DNA from: Candidatus Rifleibacterium amylolyticum
GTDB lineage: Bacteria; Muiribacteriota; Ozemobacteria; Ozemobacterales; Ozemobacteraceae
Reading direction: 5' to 3'
Assembly: GCA_009917695.1 (NCBI GenBank)
Contig: JAACJG010000009.1
Location: 186,001-250,000 of the forward strand
DNA length: 64,000 bases
A program made the position numbers and the translations under genes. Below, piece by piece: positions 8,658 to 17,028 of the stretch. The notes beneath the pieces were generated by a model, which did not search any database, had not been told where the DNA came from, and saw only the letters and a list, made by a program, of their open reading frames with translations. Numbering within the stretch: position 1 is the first letter of the stretch; every line of letters starts with the position of its first letter.

Positions 8658-9224
8658 ATGGACTGGAAAAAATTGGCACCCTGGAACTGGTTCAAGAAGG
8701 AAGAAGAAGAAGTAAAGATTCCAGTAAATAAGGGAGACAAACAGCTTGCCAGATATCGATCTAACCCGTTCTCGCAATTTCAGAACGAAATGAACAGGAT
8801 ATTCGACAATCTTTTGAATTCCTTTGCTACACCATCTCTGTTCTCGAATCTCAATGATCTCGGGAAAAATCTGTTTACCGTTTCAGAATGGCTAAGACCA
8901 AGTCTAGACGTCTCTGCGACAGAAAACAATTACCGCATAAGCGTAGAGCTTCCGGGTGTCGAGCCATCAGAAATACGGCTTGAATTACAGGACGATCAGC
9001 TGATCATAACCGGCGAGAAAAAGCAGGAAAAGGAGGTGAAGGAAGACCATTATTATCGCATCGAACGTTCCTATGGCAGTTTTCGTCGCGTATTGTCTCT
9101 ACCTGAAGATGCCGACAAAGACAAAATTGACGCTTCTTTCAAAAACGGCATCATGACAATAACGATAACACGTCTACAACTGCCACAGGCGAAAACAAGA
9201 CTCATCGAAGTCAAAGCATCCTGA
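8658..9224 (+). CDS. Hsp20/alpha-crystallin family small heat-shock protein
   Basis: 188 aa, with a strong AAGGAGG ribosome site. No signal peptide: the N-terminus is MDWKKLAPWNWFKKEEEEV. The crystallin domain covers about residues 80-188 with RPSLDVSATENNYRISVELPG, IERSYGSFRRVLSLP and SFKNGIMTITI. The C-terminal I-x-I/V-type anchor is weak. ATP-independent holdase in the cytoplasm, likely cotranscribed with the exported paralogue upstream and ended by the hairpin at 9241-9266. Confidence 0.93.
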   Translation: MDWKKLAPWNWFKKEEEEVKIPVNKGDKQLARYRSNPFSQFQNEMNRIFDNLLNSFATPSLFSNLNDLGKNLFTVSEWLRPSLDVSATENNYRISVELPGVEPSEIRLELQDDQLIITGEKKQEKEVKEDHYYRIERSYGSFRRVLSLPEDADKDKIDASFKNGIMTITITRLQLPQAKTRLIEVKAS

Positions 9225-9240
9225 TTCTATCCAAGGTTTC

Positions 9241-9266
9241 CGGCGGCTCAGCCGAGCCGCCTTTTT
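9241..9266 (+). terminator. rho-independent terminator of the Hsp20 pair
   Basis: GGCGGCTC (9242-9249), loop AGCC, perfect complement GAGCCGCC (9254-9261), then five T. Placed 17 nt after the Hsp20 stop. Confidence 0.93.
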
Positions 9267-9397
9267 ATGTTGCGCACAATTCAAATCTTTTGCAAACTTT
9301 GATACACTCTGGTATCTCAATTCCCATCACAACGCTGTCTGCTGGTAAATATTTCCAGATTATTTCAGATGATGACAGCGCGGGGACGAATGGCTAT
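9265..9397 (-). pseudogene. remnant of an Rpn/PD-(D/E)XK transposase-like gene
   Basis: A short minus-strand open stretch ending at the TAA at 9265-9267 encodes W..(L)PAD...M..EIPECIK. The intact Rpn-family gene at 10695-11627 encodes the same block (W....FSAD...METEIPECIK), and 21 bp around it (9298-9318 against about 11006-11026) are identical. No start codon or the rest of the gene is present, so this is probably a decayed fragment of a related element copy. Its placement upstream of the secreted gene at 9434 may reflect deletion between two copies. Confidence 0.5.
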
Positions 9398-9433
9398 AAT
9401 GGCGTTGTCGATTCAACCACAGAGAGGTAAATA

Positions 9434-10672
9434 ATGAAAATCGCCAAAGCTTTCGTGATCTTTTCAGCAATACTGCTGCTGGTTGCAGCACCCGCTTTTA
9501 CCGCTGAAACTGCGGATTCTAACTATGAGGCAGTTGTAAAAAAAGTGGCAGGCATGACCCACGACCAGCAGGCGCGCGAGCTCGCAAAAAAATACGATCT
9601 CGACATAGTCAACATCACCTGGGAAGACACCGCCCGTGACCTCGGCTCCTCAATGGGGCCCAACATAAGCGACATGACCATTCAGGTTCACCACGGCAGC
9701 AAAGAAGCGCGCCAGATGACCTGCATGCCGGTTATCAGATTTCCCAATTTCACCGACAAGACCGCTGATATTCCGCTCGGCAAGCTATATGCGCGCGTTG
9801 GCAACGAAAAAGGCAAAGAGCTCAAAACCATTCCACTCGGCGCCCTACTTGAAGACCCGCGGCCGCTGCTGAGCAACCCATCGTCATGGCCGGGCGAAGG
9901 CAACATGCTGCTGGCGCAGCGCGACTCGCACGTGCTGGTGTCGGCACAGGCCTGCTTTTTGCCCATTCCCAAGGGCGACGAAGCAACCTTCAATCCGGTC
10001 ATTTTCAATTACCAGTCTTACGTCGGCAATCCGGCGGTGCTGGCGATTCTGGTCACCCGCGAAGGCACCAGCATGACGATCATCGACAACCAGCGCGATT
10101 CAGTTCAGAACGGCGGCGCATGGGGCCAACGGCTTTTCTTCAACCTTAACGGGGAAAAAGCCTCGCTGACCGGCAAACGCGCCAGCGACGCTGCTGCTGC
10201 CGAATCCGCTACCACGCCCGACGCGTCTGACAAACCCGGCCGCCCGACCGCTCCGGCTGTCGGCAAAACCGGCGGCGACAACATGGTGATGCTGATCCAG
10301 GTGCCGTTGAAATTCAAGCCGCAGCCGAGAAGCGAAGCCAAGGGTATCGCTTTTGAAGACGACTTTCGAGTTGATCGCGAAAGCGTGTCAAACGTCGAGG
10401 AAGCAGTCATCGGCCACGGCGAAATCGAAGGCCCGTTCATCGAGATGGATGGTCAGGCGATCGAACGTGACGACCGTTACCCGATCCGCGTTACCGTGCA
10501 GTTCTACAAGGCCACCGATAACGGCGTCGTCAGTGAAAAAGACATCAAGGCGATCCGCGAACAGATCGACCGCGTTTATGCTGATGGCAGCTACGTCGGC
10601 TCACTCGTCGTTCCCGAAAATGAAAGCCTGCAACGCCCCACCGACTGGAAGCCAACAAAGATATCGTTCTGA
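9434..10672 (+). CDS. secreted protein of unknown function
   Basis: 412 aa with an N-terminal signal peptide (MKIAKAF, hydrophobic core, cleavage near PAFTA) and GAGAGG-type ribosome site. I recognise no domain. The chain has an alpha/beta-looking N-terminal half (residues about 30-240), an Ala/Thr/Pro-rich linker around 245-285 (ASDAAAAES, RPTAPAVG), and a C-terminal part (about 290-412) that includes paired charged strands. The linker suggests two exported domains. No neighbour clearly shares its operon. GC and codon use look native. Confidence 0.75.
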   Translation: MKIAKAFVIFSAILLLVAAPAFTAETADSNYEAVVKKVAGMTHDQQARELAKKYDLDIVNITWEDTARDLGSSMGPNISDMTIQVHHGSKEARQMTCMPVIRFPNFTDKTADIPLGKLYARVGNEKGKELKTIPLGALLEDPRPLLSNPSSWPGEGNMLLAQRDSHVLVSAQACFLPIPKGDEATFNPVIFNYQSYVGNPAVLAILVTREGTSMTIIDNQRDSVQNGGAWGQRLFFNLNGEKASLTGKRASDAAAAESATTPDASDKPGRPTAPAVGKTGGDNMVMLIQVPLKFKPQPRSEAKGIAFEDDFRVDRESVSNVEEAVIGHGEIEGPFIEMDGQAIERDDRYPIRVTVQFYKATDNGVVSEKDIKAIREQIDRVYADGSYVGSLVVPENESLQRPTDWKPTKISF

Positions 10673-10694
10673 AAATCGCCAATCAGAAAAATAA

Positions 10695-11627
10695 TTACAA
10701 ACCGGGGTCTGCACTGGCGATGATGTTCTGAAGTTCTGTTTCGTTAAGGCCAGTGGCCTGCACTATAACGTCGTTAGCAATACCAAGTCGAAGCATTCTA
10801 GCTGCAATCTCCAAGCGGCTCTCTTCTTTACCTTCTGCTTTACCTTCTGCTTTACCAATTTCGATGCCTTCTTTGAAGCGGGTATTCATTTCGAGGTTGT
10901 AGACGAATTTATCTTTCTCACGGGCTTCCATGAGAATACGCATACGCTCGTTCGCATTGATGCGCTTAAGCTCAGAAATGGCCATAACGATATTCTCCTC
11001 GTTTTTGATACACTCTGGTATCTCTGTCTCCATGATACCGTAATCAGCAGAAAATTTCATCACATGCAGCCATTTTTCCAGCCTCGTCATCTCCTTGCGC
11101 GGCTTGGCATCACGAAACTTGGTCAGGTCGATATAATGCAAAGCTAACGTGTCTTTTAGAATGATACTGCTGTCACGGTTACAGAATTCAAAAACTTCAT
11201 GCACCCGGTTCGAATCAGGAAACAGATCGAAATTCATGATCGAAATGCTCGTAGCCGAATTCAAAGCGGCGTAATTATCTCCAGCATGAGCCTGATCAGA
11301 ATACAGGCGGGCTACATAAAGAACCGTTCTTGGCACATAAGAACTGTGTTGACAGGCCTGCGCCTCGATATTGAACCAGCGCCCCATTTTGTCACGCGCT
11401 TTAACATCTACAATCGTCAGCTTTTCATCAAAGAAGCGCCGCAGATTGAATGGGTTTAGATACCTCAAGGCTTCAATCTGACAATCATTTTCAAGCTGCA
11501 GCACTGCATTAATAAGGCTGATAGTGATTCGCTCGTGTCCCTTCCTCCCAAATATCCATTGAAAGGCAAAGTCGTTGAGCATCGAATAGATTTTTAATTC
11601 TTTATTCAAGGTAATTGTGTCAGACAT
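10695..11627 (-). CDS. Rpn-family recombination-promoting nuclease / putative transposase
   Basis: 310 aa from the ATG at 11627, which has GGAGG about 9 nt upstream. It matches the Rpn/PD-(D/E)XK nuclease family: N-terminal LNDFAFQWIFGRKGHE, then LTIVDVKARDKMGRWFNIEAQ holding the catalytic Asp and the E-x-Q equivalent of (D/E)xK, and the typical C-terminal helical tail with IGKAEGKAEGKEE repeats. Characterised homologues nick or cut DNA and promote RecA-independent recombination. Often multicopy in genomes; a decayed relative is visible at 9265-9397. No terminal inverted repeats were seen around it. Confidence 0.88.
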   Translation of the reverse strand: MSDTITLNKELKIYSMLNDFAFQWIFGRKGHERITISLINAVLQLENDCQIEALRYLNPFNLRRFFDEKLTIVDVKARDKMGRWFNIEAQACQHSSYVPRTVLYVARLYSDQAHAGDNYAALNSATSISIMNFDLFPDSNRVHEVFEFCNRDSSIILKDTLALHYIDLTKFRDAKPRKEMTRLEKWLHVMKFSADYGIMETEIPECIKNEENIVMAISELKRINANERMRILMEAREKDKFVYNLEMNTRFKEGIEIGKAEGKAEGKEESRLEIAARMLRLGIANDVIVQATGLNETELQNIIASADPGL

Positions 11628-11780
11628 GATCGCAGAACCTCCGGCTGAAAAATTTCGGAGTGTTCGACGACACATCGTATTTAATCACTCCGATAGTTAA
11701 TCAGCCGAAAAACGAAATGGGGAAAAAATAATTGATCATGGCTCAGGTTGTTACATTTTTATCTATACTAAGCAGCACTC

Positions 11781-11789
11781 TGGTATAAT
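11781..11789 (+). promoter_or_regulatory. extended -10 promoter of the 37-aa basic protein
   Basis: TGG followed by TATAAT (11784-11789) is a consensus extended -10 element; no clear -35 at the usual distance. The expected transcript would start near 11796, leaving a leader of about 70 nt before the small gene at 11864. Confidence 0.55.
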
Positions 11790-11863
11790 AAAGCTGGCAG
11801 CCGTAAACTTTTACGGATGCGATGCCTTTATGGCGAAGGATATTGAGAGTGAAAGGAGCATAT

Positions 11864-11977
11864 ATGGGAGACAAAGGCGGCAAGAAAGACAAAGACAAGG
11901 CAAAAAAACAAACCACCAAAAAGCATGACGACAAGGTCAAGCATGCTGAAGAAAAACAGCCAAAACGCAAAACCTGA
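11864..11977 (+). CDS. 37-aa lysine-rich small protein
   Basis: Short gene opening MGDKGGKKDKDKAKK and ending KQPKRKT, about 40% Lys/Arg with no hydrophobic segment. An AGGAG 7 nt before the ATG and an extended -10 promoter upstream support it. Very small MGDK-type basic proteins of unknown role occur in many bacteria; this fits that class by composition only. After the stop there is an inverted repeat (GCCCCGC near 11990, GCGGGGC near 12016) without a T-run, so termination is uncertain. Confidence 0.7.
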   Translation: MGDKGGKKDKDKAKKQTTKKHDDKVKHAEEKQPKRKT

Positions 11978-12096
11978 TAATTAGAGATTGCCCCGCTCAG
12001 ATAGTTAAAAATTTGTGCGGGGCCGTTCGAAAAAACTGGTTGCAACTGCGTTGTTAGAAAAACTCTAGCCCGCAGTTCGCGCCAGTTTTTTTACGC

Positions 12097-12483
12097 TCAG
12101 TTCCAGGCCTGCTTGATGACTATTTCGGTCATTGGATAATGTTTGCGGCTCAAGGTGAAGATATGACCACCGGTCTCTGCTGCCTTTGCTGCCAGAATCG
12201 CATCGTTGAAGTCGATGCCGTGGCTGGGGTTCCACTTTCTGAACAGCCGACCGGCAGTATCTATTATGGCCTGATCGACAGGGGCGGTTTTGAACTGCGA
12301 TAAAAACAGTTCTGTGGCCTGCTCTTCTTCGGGCCGCATGAAAAAAAGTATCTCGCCTCTCTGCAAAGCTCCGACCCACAGCTCATATTCGCCAGAACCG
12401 GCCAGCTTTCTCAAAAAATTCGTCGCCTTCTTTTCGCCACGCAGGTGCCATATCAATATGTCAGAATCGATGTAAGCTCTCAT
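12097..12483 (-). CDS. PIN-domain ribonuclease toxin (VapC type)
   Basis: 128 aa. PIN-domain acidic residues are visible: Asp6 and Asp8 in MRAYIDSDILIWHL, a Glu near residue 44 in LQRGEIL, and the late pair in HGIDFNDAILAA. VapC-like toxins are Mg-dependent RNases that cut tRNA or rRNA. Its start overlaps the upstream small gene by 4 nt, the standard antitoxin-toxin arrangement. Located in a patch of accessory genes. Confidence 0.88.
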   Translation of the reverse strand: MRAYIDSDILIWHLRGEKKATNFLRKLAGSGEYELWVGALQRGEILFFMRPEEEQATELFLSQFKTAPVDQAIIDTAGRLFRKWNPSHGIDFNDAILAAKAAETGGHIFTLSRKHYPMTEIVIKQAWN

Positions 12484-12710
12484 CGCTGATGCCTTCGCAT
12501 TGATTTATTTACCTCGCCACGGATCCGCGCGACGGTTTTGGCGGCACTTTCATCGCGCTGCCAGGCGCCACTGGTATCGGAAAAAACATCGGTTTTTTCC
12601 TGTTCGTTGGTGCGCTTCCAGAGAAGGTTGATCGCGCGCCAGCTCGACGCAAGCATCAAAGTCGATATCATCACAGACTGACTGCGCCGAGCTTTTGACA
12701 GTTCGCGCAA
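12480..12710 (-). CDS. putative antitoxin partner of the PIN toxin
   Basis: Up to 76 aa. The C-terminal part (SGAWQRDESAAKTVARIRGE) resembles the toxin-binding tail of antitoxins paired with PIN toxins. The N-terminus is not typical: no ribbon-helix-helix or AbrB start is visible, the first start codon is a TTG at 12710, and an ATG at 12668 is the alternative; neither has a convincing ribosome site. Another frame over 12600-12690 reads DDIDFDACVELARD, so a frameshift near 12600 is possible. Identity rests mainly on the overlap with the toxin. Confidence 0.55.
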   Translation of the reverse strand: MRELSKARRSQSVMISTLMLASSWRAINLLWKRTNEQEKTDVFSDTSGAWQRDESAAKTVARIRGEVNKSMRRHQR

Positions 12711-12723
12711 AAACTGTCACAAT
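12695..12723 (+). promoter_or_regulatory. promoter-like sequence with 8-bp palindrome
   Basis: TTGACA at 12695-12700 and CACAAT at 12718-12723 with 17-bp spacing would serve the gene at 12754. The -35 box is embedded in a perfect inverted repeat, TGACAGTT (12696-12703) and AACTGTCA (12712-12719), 8-bp gap, which sits at the head of the divergent antitoxin gene. It could be the operator of the toxin-antitoxin pair. Confidence 0.45.
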
Positions 12724-12753
12724 AATGCAGAGAGAGATCTGGGGAGAGAAGCC

Positions 12754-13539
12754 ATGCGACCTGCCAGTTTAGGGTACTGGTGCTGCCTTTTGCTGCTGCT
12801 TGCCGGCATCGAAGCTGTTACGGCTGCGATTTCCGATGACGGGAAGCGGGCAATCGAGCAACTGCGTCAGCGACACCAGAGCGCTGAAGCTGAGCCTGCC
12901 CGGCCAGGAATGCGCGACCTCGCCGAGCAGCTGCGCCAGAAGCACAAAAATAACGAAAAACCCGTCACTCCCCAGGCTTCCAAGACGCCGGCCGCCACAC
13001 CGGTCAAGACTGTCGAACCACTGCAGCCCACAGCAGAGGCTGAACCTTCGACTGTCGCAGCAGAAGAACAGACTGTTTCATCACCGGCCGCCACGGAAGC
13101 ACCAGTTTACGGTACCTGCGGCGACGGTGACCTGCCGGCCGAAGAATACGACCATATCCCCTACCCTGCCGCCCCGGAAAAAAGGGCGCAATCAGCAGAA
13201 ACCTTCCAGCAGAAACAGGCTACCAGCTCAGACGACGCAGGCTTTTCCGGCTTTTTCATAGCGGTTATGGCAGTCATAACTCTCTTTACCTTCGGTTCGG
13301 CCTTTGCCGGTTCCGGTGTTCGCGGCTCGCCTCCGGGAGCATTGCAGGCCGCCGGCACACTCATGCTTCTCGGCGCAATTGTAGTAGGCGGCATAACTGT
13401 GATCAAATTCTGGCCAATCCTGCTGCTGCTCTTCTTCGGCTACGTCTTCAGCCAGTCGAGCCGATCATCGAGCGACAGCAGCTGCTGCGGCTGTGGCTGC
13501 GGCCTCATCATCTTACTTCTCTTGCTTGGGATTCTGTGA
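12754..13539 (+). CDS. membrane protein with Pro/Ala-rich exported region and Ser/Cys-rich tail
   Basis: 261 aa; a GGGGAG ribosome site precedes the ATG. Signal sequence at about residues 8-25, then two copies of an EQLRQ(R/K)H motif (near 35 and 58), a disordered Pro/Thr/Ala/Glu-rich stretch to about residue 150, and two or three hydrophobic segments (about 168-190, 205-232 and the C-terminal end). The tail holds SSDSSCCGCGCG directly before a final hydrophobic helix. No known family recognised. The Cys cluster might bind metal or be acylated; that is speculation. Confidence 0.75.
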   Translation: MRPASLGYWCCLLLLLAGIEAVTAAISDDGKRAIEQLRQRHQSAEAEPARPGMRDLAEQLRQKHKNNEKPVTPQASKTPAATPVKTVEPLQPTAEAEPSTVAAEEQTVSSPAATEAPVYGTCGDGDLPAEEYDHIPYPAAPEKRAQSAETFQQKQATSSDDAGFSGFFIAVMAVITLFTFGSAFAGSGVRGSPPGALQAAGTLMLLGAIVVGGITVIKFWPILLLLFFGYVFSQSSRSSSDSSCCGCGCGLIILLLLLGIL

Positions 13540-13549
13540 ATAAGTGTGA

Positions 13550-16500
13550 CTATAGGCTAACGATGCAGATAAAACGAGCGAATGGGAACAGTTTTTCCGG
13601 GTCTATTTTTACTTCTGGATATTGTTTGTTTTTGGAAACCAGATAGTAACTGCCATCTGCCGCTTTTTTGATTGTCTTCAAGGCATAAGCAGTATCGCCA
13701 AATTCGTTGTTGTATTTGACAGCGAGAATTTGCCCGGATGTGCTGCCACCTCTGTCGGAAGTAATTTTTTCCAGTACTACCAGTGAGCCATCCGGAATTG
13801 GGCTTTTGCCGCCATCCATTGAGTTGCCGCTGATTTTTACGACAAGATGACGATCCGCAGACAAGTTCCCGCTTTGTTTTACAGCGATACTTTCAGATGC
13901 AGTTTCAGAAGTATTCATTTGATCAAGCGCACCAGCAGCCATCTTCAGATCAGGGAAAAATGGCAGAACTATCTGGTCCGCGGCTTCAGCCTCAAGATTG
14001 CCAATTTCTGCAATTATTTGCGTGTTCTCTGCTTTATTTTGCTTTTTCGGCGCAATTTTTCGATGAAAGTACAAGGCCAGAGCATATTCAACCCTTTCGA
14101 CGATCAGTATACGAAACTCTGGGCTGAGCCAGTAATTTACGACTTCGGGTTTCAAGCTGAACGATAGATTACTTCGATCAAAAATAAAATAATCATCCGG
14201 CAGATTTGAAAGAAATTTCAGCGGCATGTCTCGAAGCAATCTTGCAAAACGACTAATAGGAACGCTCGACGGGTTTTCTTCGGCCTCAAGCAAAGAGCAG
14301 TCATGCATTTGTAACGGATGAGTCAGATAATAATCCCGAAATTTCTCTGCAATCCAGTTTACCGGCCAACTTGTCCGCTTTTGAGAATCTGCCAGCAAAA
14401 CCTTCAATACAACCATTTTGTAGGACTTGCTTGGGCTCAATTCTTTCTCGAGATGCTGCAGGAACTTTTCGCCAGGGCTGCTCAGCAATGTCTTTTCGTA
14501 ATCCGAAAGGTCTTCAGCCCTTTCCTTAACCCTCAACCAGTTATTAAAAGTCTTAACAAAATCCTTTGGATGGGCCGCTTCCGGATTGACCAGAAAATCA
14601 AGCAGTGTCGGAGAACTGCCAAGTTTATCTTTCATGCGCTTATATGCATCGAGCAGGAACTCATCGCGGCGGCGCGGCGAAAATGTCCTCTTTATATCGT
14701 CTTCCCAGATGCGTTGCACGCGCAAATCAGCGTCAACGCTACAGCCTGCTGGCAATCTGAACCGTGGCGGAATGCGCAGAGGTCTGTCGGTTGAAACAGA
14801 ATACTCACCCGACATTATCATGGGAATGACATAAGAATTTCTGTAGTTGCCGACAAAATCAAGAACAACCAGGAATTCTTTGTCTCCTGTGAGGCGAAGT
14901 CCACGACCCAGTTGCTGCAATATTACCGTTGGCGATTCAGTCGGTCTCAAAAGTAAAACATGACTCACAGCAGGGATATCCACACCTTCACCGAGAATAT
15001 CGACTGAACAGATCACTTTAAGAGAATCGCTTTCTGACTGGAGGTGAGCGATTACTGTTTCTCGCTCTAATTCTGAAGAATCACCAGTCAAACAGGCTGC
15101 ATCAATACCACTTCGCCTGAATGCTTCGGTCATATACTTTGCATGGCCTATATTCGAGCAAAATGCCAGCGCCTTGATTTTGCCTGAAGACGGCAGATAT
15201 GCAAGTAGATTGCCGACAATGATGTTGGTTCTAGTATCGTTACTCAGAGCCCTTTCAAGCTCCTGTTCGTCATAACCAACGCCTGTCCAGCGAATCTTAC
15301 CGTAGTCAGTCGGATCATAGATCGCAAAATACTGAAAAGGAGCCAGCCATCTCTGGTCTATCGCATTGAACAGCCTGGCTTCATAAGAAATATCATAATC
15401 GCAAAGCCGCAAAACATCACGGCCATCCATTCTTTCCGGAGTTGCTGTCAGGCCCAGAAAAAATTTGCATTCAAAATGCTCAAGAATCCTTTTGTAGGTT
15501 GCGGCTTCACTGTGATGAAATTCATCGAACACAATGTATTCAAAGCGGTCTCTTGCAAACATTCCAAGCGCAGCCGGGCGAGAAAGCGTCTGAACCATTG
15601 CAAAAACGCTCTGATCAGATTGGGCAATCCTCTTTTTTTCTCCTGCTGAAATATTGCCTGTAAAAAGCTCACCAAATTCCGGTTGTTCAAGCACTTCCCG
15701 GAATGTCTCGCGAGCCTTTGTCAGAATGTTTTCACGATGCACAAGAAATAGAACGTTCTTCAGTCCACTTTGTGCAAAATCAAAAGCGGCCAGATGAGTT
15801 TTACCCAGACCTGTTGCAGCTATTACAGCTGTCTTTCGAACTCCGTTGTTACGTCTTTCAGCCAGTTGTTGCAGTGCTTCCTGCTGGCTTTGCCGCGGTT
15901 TTGGGCAACGCATTGCTGAAGGCTCGACAGCTAATTCCTTGAGCAGCCTCGAACGTAGCTGACGCGACTTCTCGTAACGATTTCGGTAATATTCCAGAAA
16001 TTCCCCGGAAATTTCGATAGCATCTTCATGCCAGTATTTAAGATAGTTTTCCTGTGCAACTCGATATACTGTGCGGCCATCTTCTCGATTGAACGGCAGA
16101 TTCACTTCCGAGTTCGAGAAAAAATTCCATTCTTCATTATCACGCAGACCGCCACCAGTCATGTTTGAAGATCCAATAATCAACGAGTTGCGGTCATCGG
16201 CTTTTTTGAACAGAAAGCACTTCAGGTGAAAGGCCGGAGGAACCTGGCTGAAACGATCGATCCTGTCATCTGATGCCGGATAAAAAACTTTCAACTGCAA
16301 CCCTGGATGCAGACTCTGAATATGTAGCAGATCTTCCGGATTATTGAAATCGTTCATGGTAGAGGTAAGCAACTGCAAAGAGCCGCCGCGGGAAAGAAAA
16401 TCCTCAAGCGGGCGCTTCAACAGATTGATCATTCCGCGTGTTAAAAATGCAGACGCGATTTGGCATTCTGAGCTTTCGGCAAGCTCCTGTTTAATGACAT

Positions 16501-16918
16501 CCAACAATGATGGCGAGCTTGACGTGGAAACAACAAAGGGATTCAACAGGAATCCGCTTTCCGATTCGTGACCCGAAATTTCCTCATCCTTTGAATAAAC
16601 CGCATGCAGGTATATCTGGTCGGCAAATGCCCCACGACTATCGGCACGCTTTCGCCTGGTTTCCTCGATCTGTGCCAACGACACATTATAGTGCGCCGCC
16701 AAAGAAAGTATAACCTCTAATACATCAGCGGCTTCTTTGGTAAATTCAGAGCTGTCTCTGGCTTTGAACAGTTCATAAGCCTCTTCAAGGAGCTTCAAAC
16801 GAAGAAAATACTCAAGCTTTCCGGAATCGAGCTGCTTCGTTACAGCCTTCTTACCCTCTTTCGCTATGATAGAGGGTATCTTGTCACGAACCAGCTTGCG
16901 GTAAAAGATCGGCGCCAT
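13550..16918 (-). CDS. MazG-like / PLD nuclease / SF2 helicase / S24 peptidase-like fusion
   Basis: 1122 aa, four recognisable parts. Residues 1-105: MazG-like NTP-pyrophosphohydrolase fold with the metal motif Glu46-x-x-Glu49 ... Glu62-x-x-Asp65. About 130-300: phospholipase-D-type nuclease with one HKD motif (His231-x-Lys233 ... GSSN 249-252). About 355-720: superfamily-2 helicase with Walker A around Lys373 (ATGLGKTH), box DEFH at 465-468, motif III GLTATPERMDG and motif VI QQLGRGLR. Residues 1021-1122: LexA/S24-like domain with GNSM (Ser1033) and a Lys near 1081, the Ser-Lys dyad. Such PLD-helicase proteins occur in defence loci; an anti-phage role is inference. No partner gene is adjacent. 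Confidence 0.85.
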   Translation of the reverse strand: MAPIFYRKLVRDKIPSIIAKEGKKAVTKQLDSGKLEYFLRLKLLEEAYELFKARDSSEFTKEAADVLEVILSLAAHYNVSLAQIEETRRKRADSRGAFADQIYLHAVYSKDEEISGHESESGFLLNPFVVSTSSSPSLLDVIKQELAESSECQIASAFLTRGMINLLKRPLEDFLSRGGSLQLLTSTMNDFNNPEDLLHIQSLHPGLQLKVFYPASDDRIDRFSQVPPAFHLKCFLFKKADDRNSLIIGSSNMTGGGLRDNEEWNFFSNSEVNLPFNREDGRTVYRVAQENYLKYWHEDAIEISGEFLEYYRNRYEKSRQLRSRLLKELAVEPSAMRCPKPRQSQQEALQQLAERRNNGVRKTAVIAATGLGKTHLAAFDFAQSGLKNVLFLVHRENILTKARETFREVLEQPEFGELFTGNISAGEKKRIAQSDQSVFAMVQTLSRPAALGMFARDRFEYIVFDEFHHSEAATYKRILEHFECKFFLGLTATPERMDGRDVLRLCDYDISYEARLFNAIDQRWLAPFQYFAIYDPTDYGKIRWTGVGYDEQELERALSNDTRTNIIVGNLLAYLPSSGKIKALAFCSNIGHAKYMTEAFRRSGIDAACLTGDSSELERETVIAHLQSESDSLKVICSVDILGEGVDIPAVSHVLLLRPTESPTVILQQLGRGLRLTGDKEFLVVLDFVGNYRNSYVIPMIMSGEYSVSTDRPLRIPPRFRLPAGCSVDADLRVQRIWEDDIKRTFSPRRRDEFLLDAYKRMKDKLGSSPTLLDFLVNPEAAHPKDFVKTFNNWLRVKERAEDLSDYEKTLLSSPGEKFLQHLEKELSPSKSYKMVVLKVLLADSQKRTSWPVNWIAEKFRDYYLTHPLQMHDCSLLEAEENPSSVPISRFARLLRDMPLKFLSNLPDDYFIFDRSNLSFSLKPEVVNYWLSPEFRILIVERVEYALALYFHRKIAPKKQNKAENTQIIAEIGNLEAEAADQIVLPFFPDLKMAAGALDQMNTSETASESIAVKQSGNLSADRHLVVKISGNSMDGGKSPIPDGSLVVLEKITSDRGGSTSGQILAVKYNNEFGDTAYALKTIKKAADGSYYLVSKNKQYPEVKIDPEKLFPFARFICIVSL

Positions 16919-17028
16919 GGCGGCAGTTTAAACCAGATTCAAATTGCATTCAACCGAAACCTCGACGAAATGTCTCCTGACCCGACAAGCAAGTTTGTGG
17001 TATAAAGGAAAGGTCACAGGAGGTAATT

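Noticed and set aside
11985-12025. GCCCCGC/GCGGGGC inverted repeat as a terminator of the 37-aa gene
   Set aside because: The loop is about 20 nt long and no T-run follows on either strand, so it was not called.
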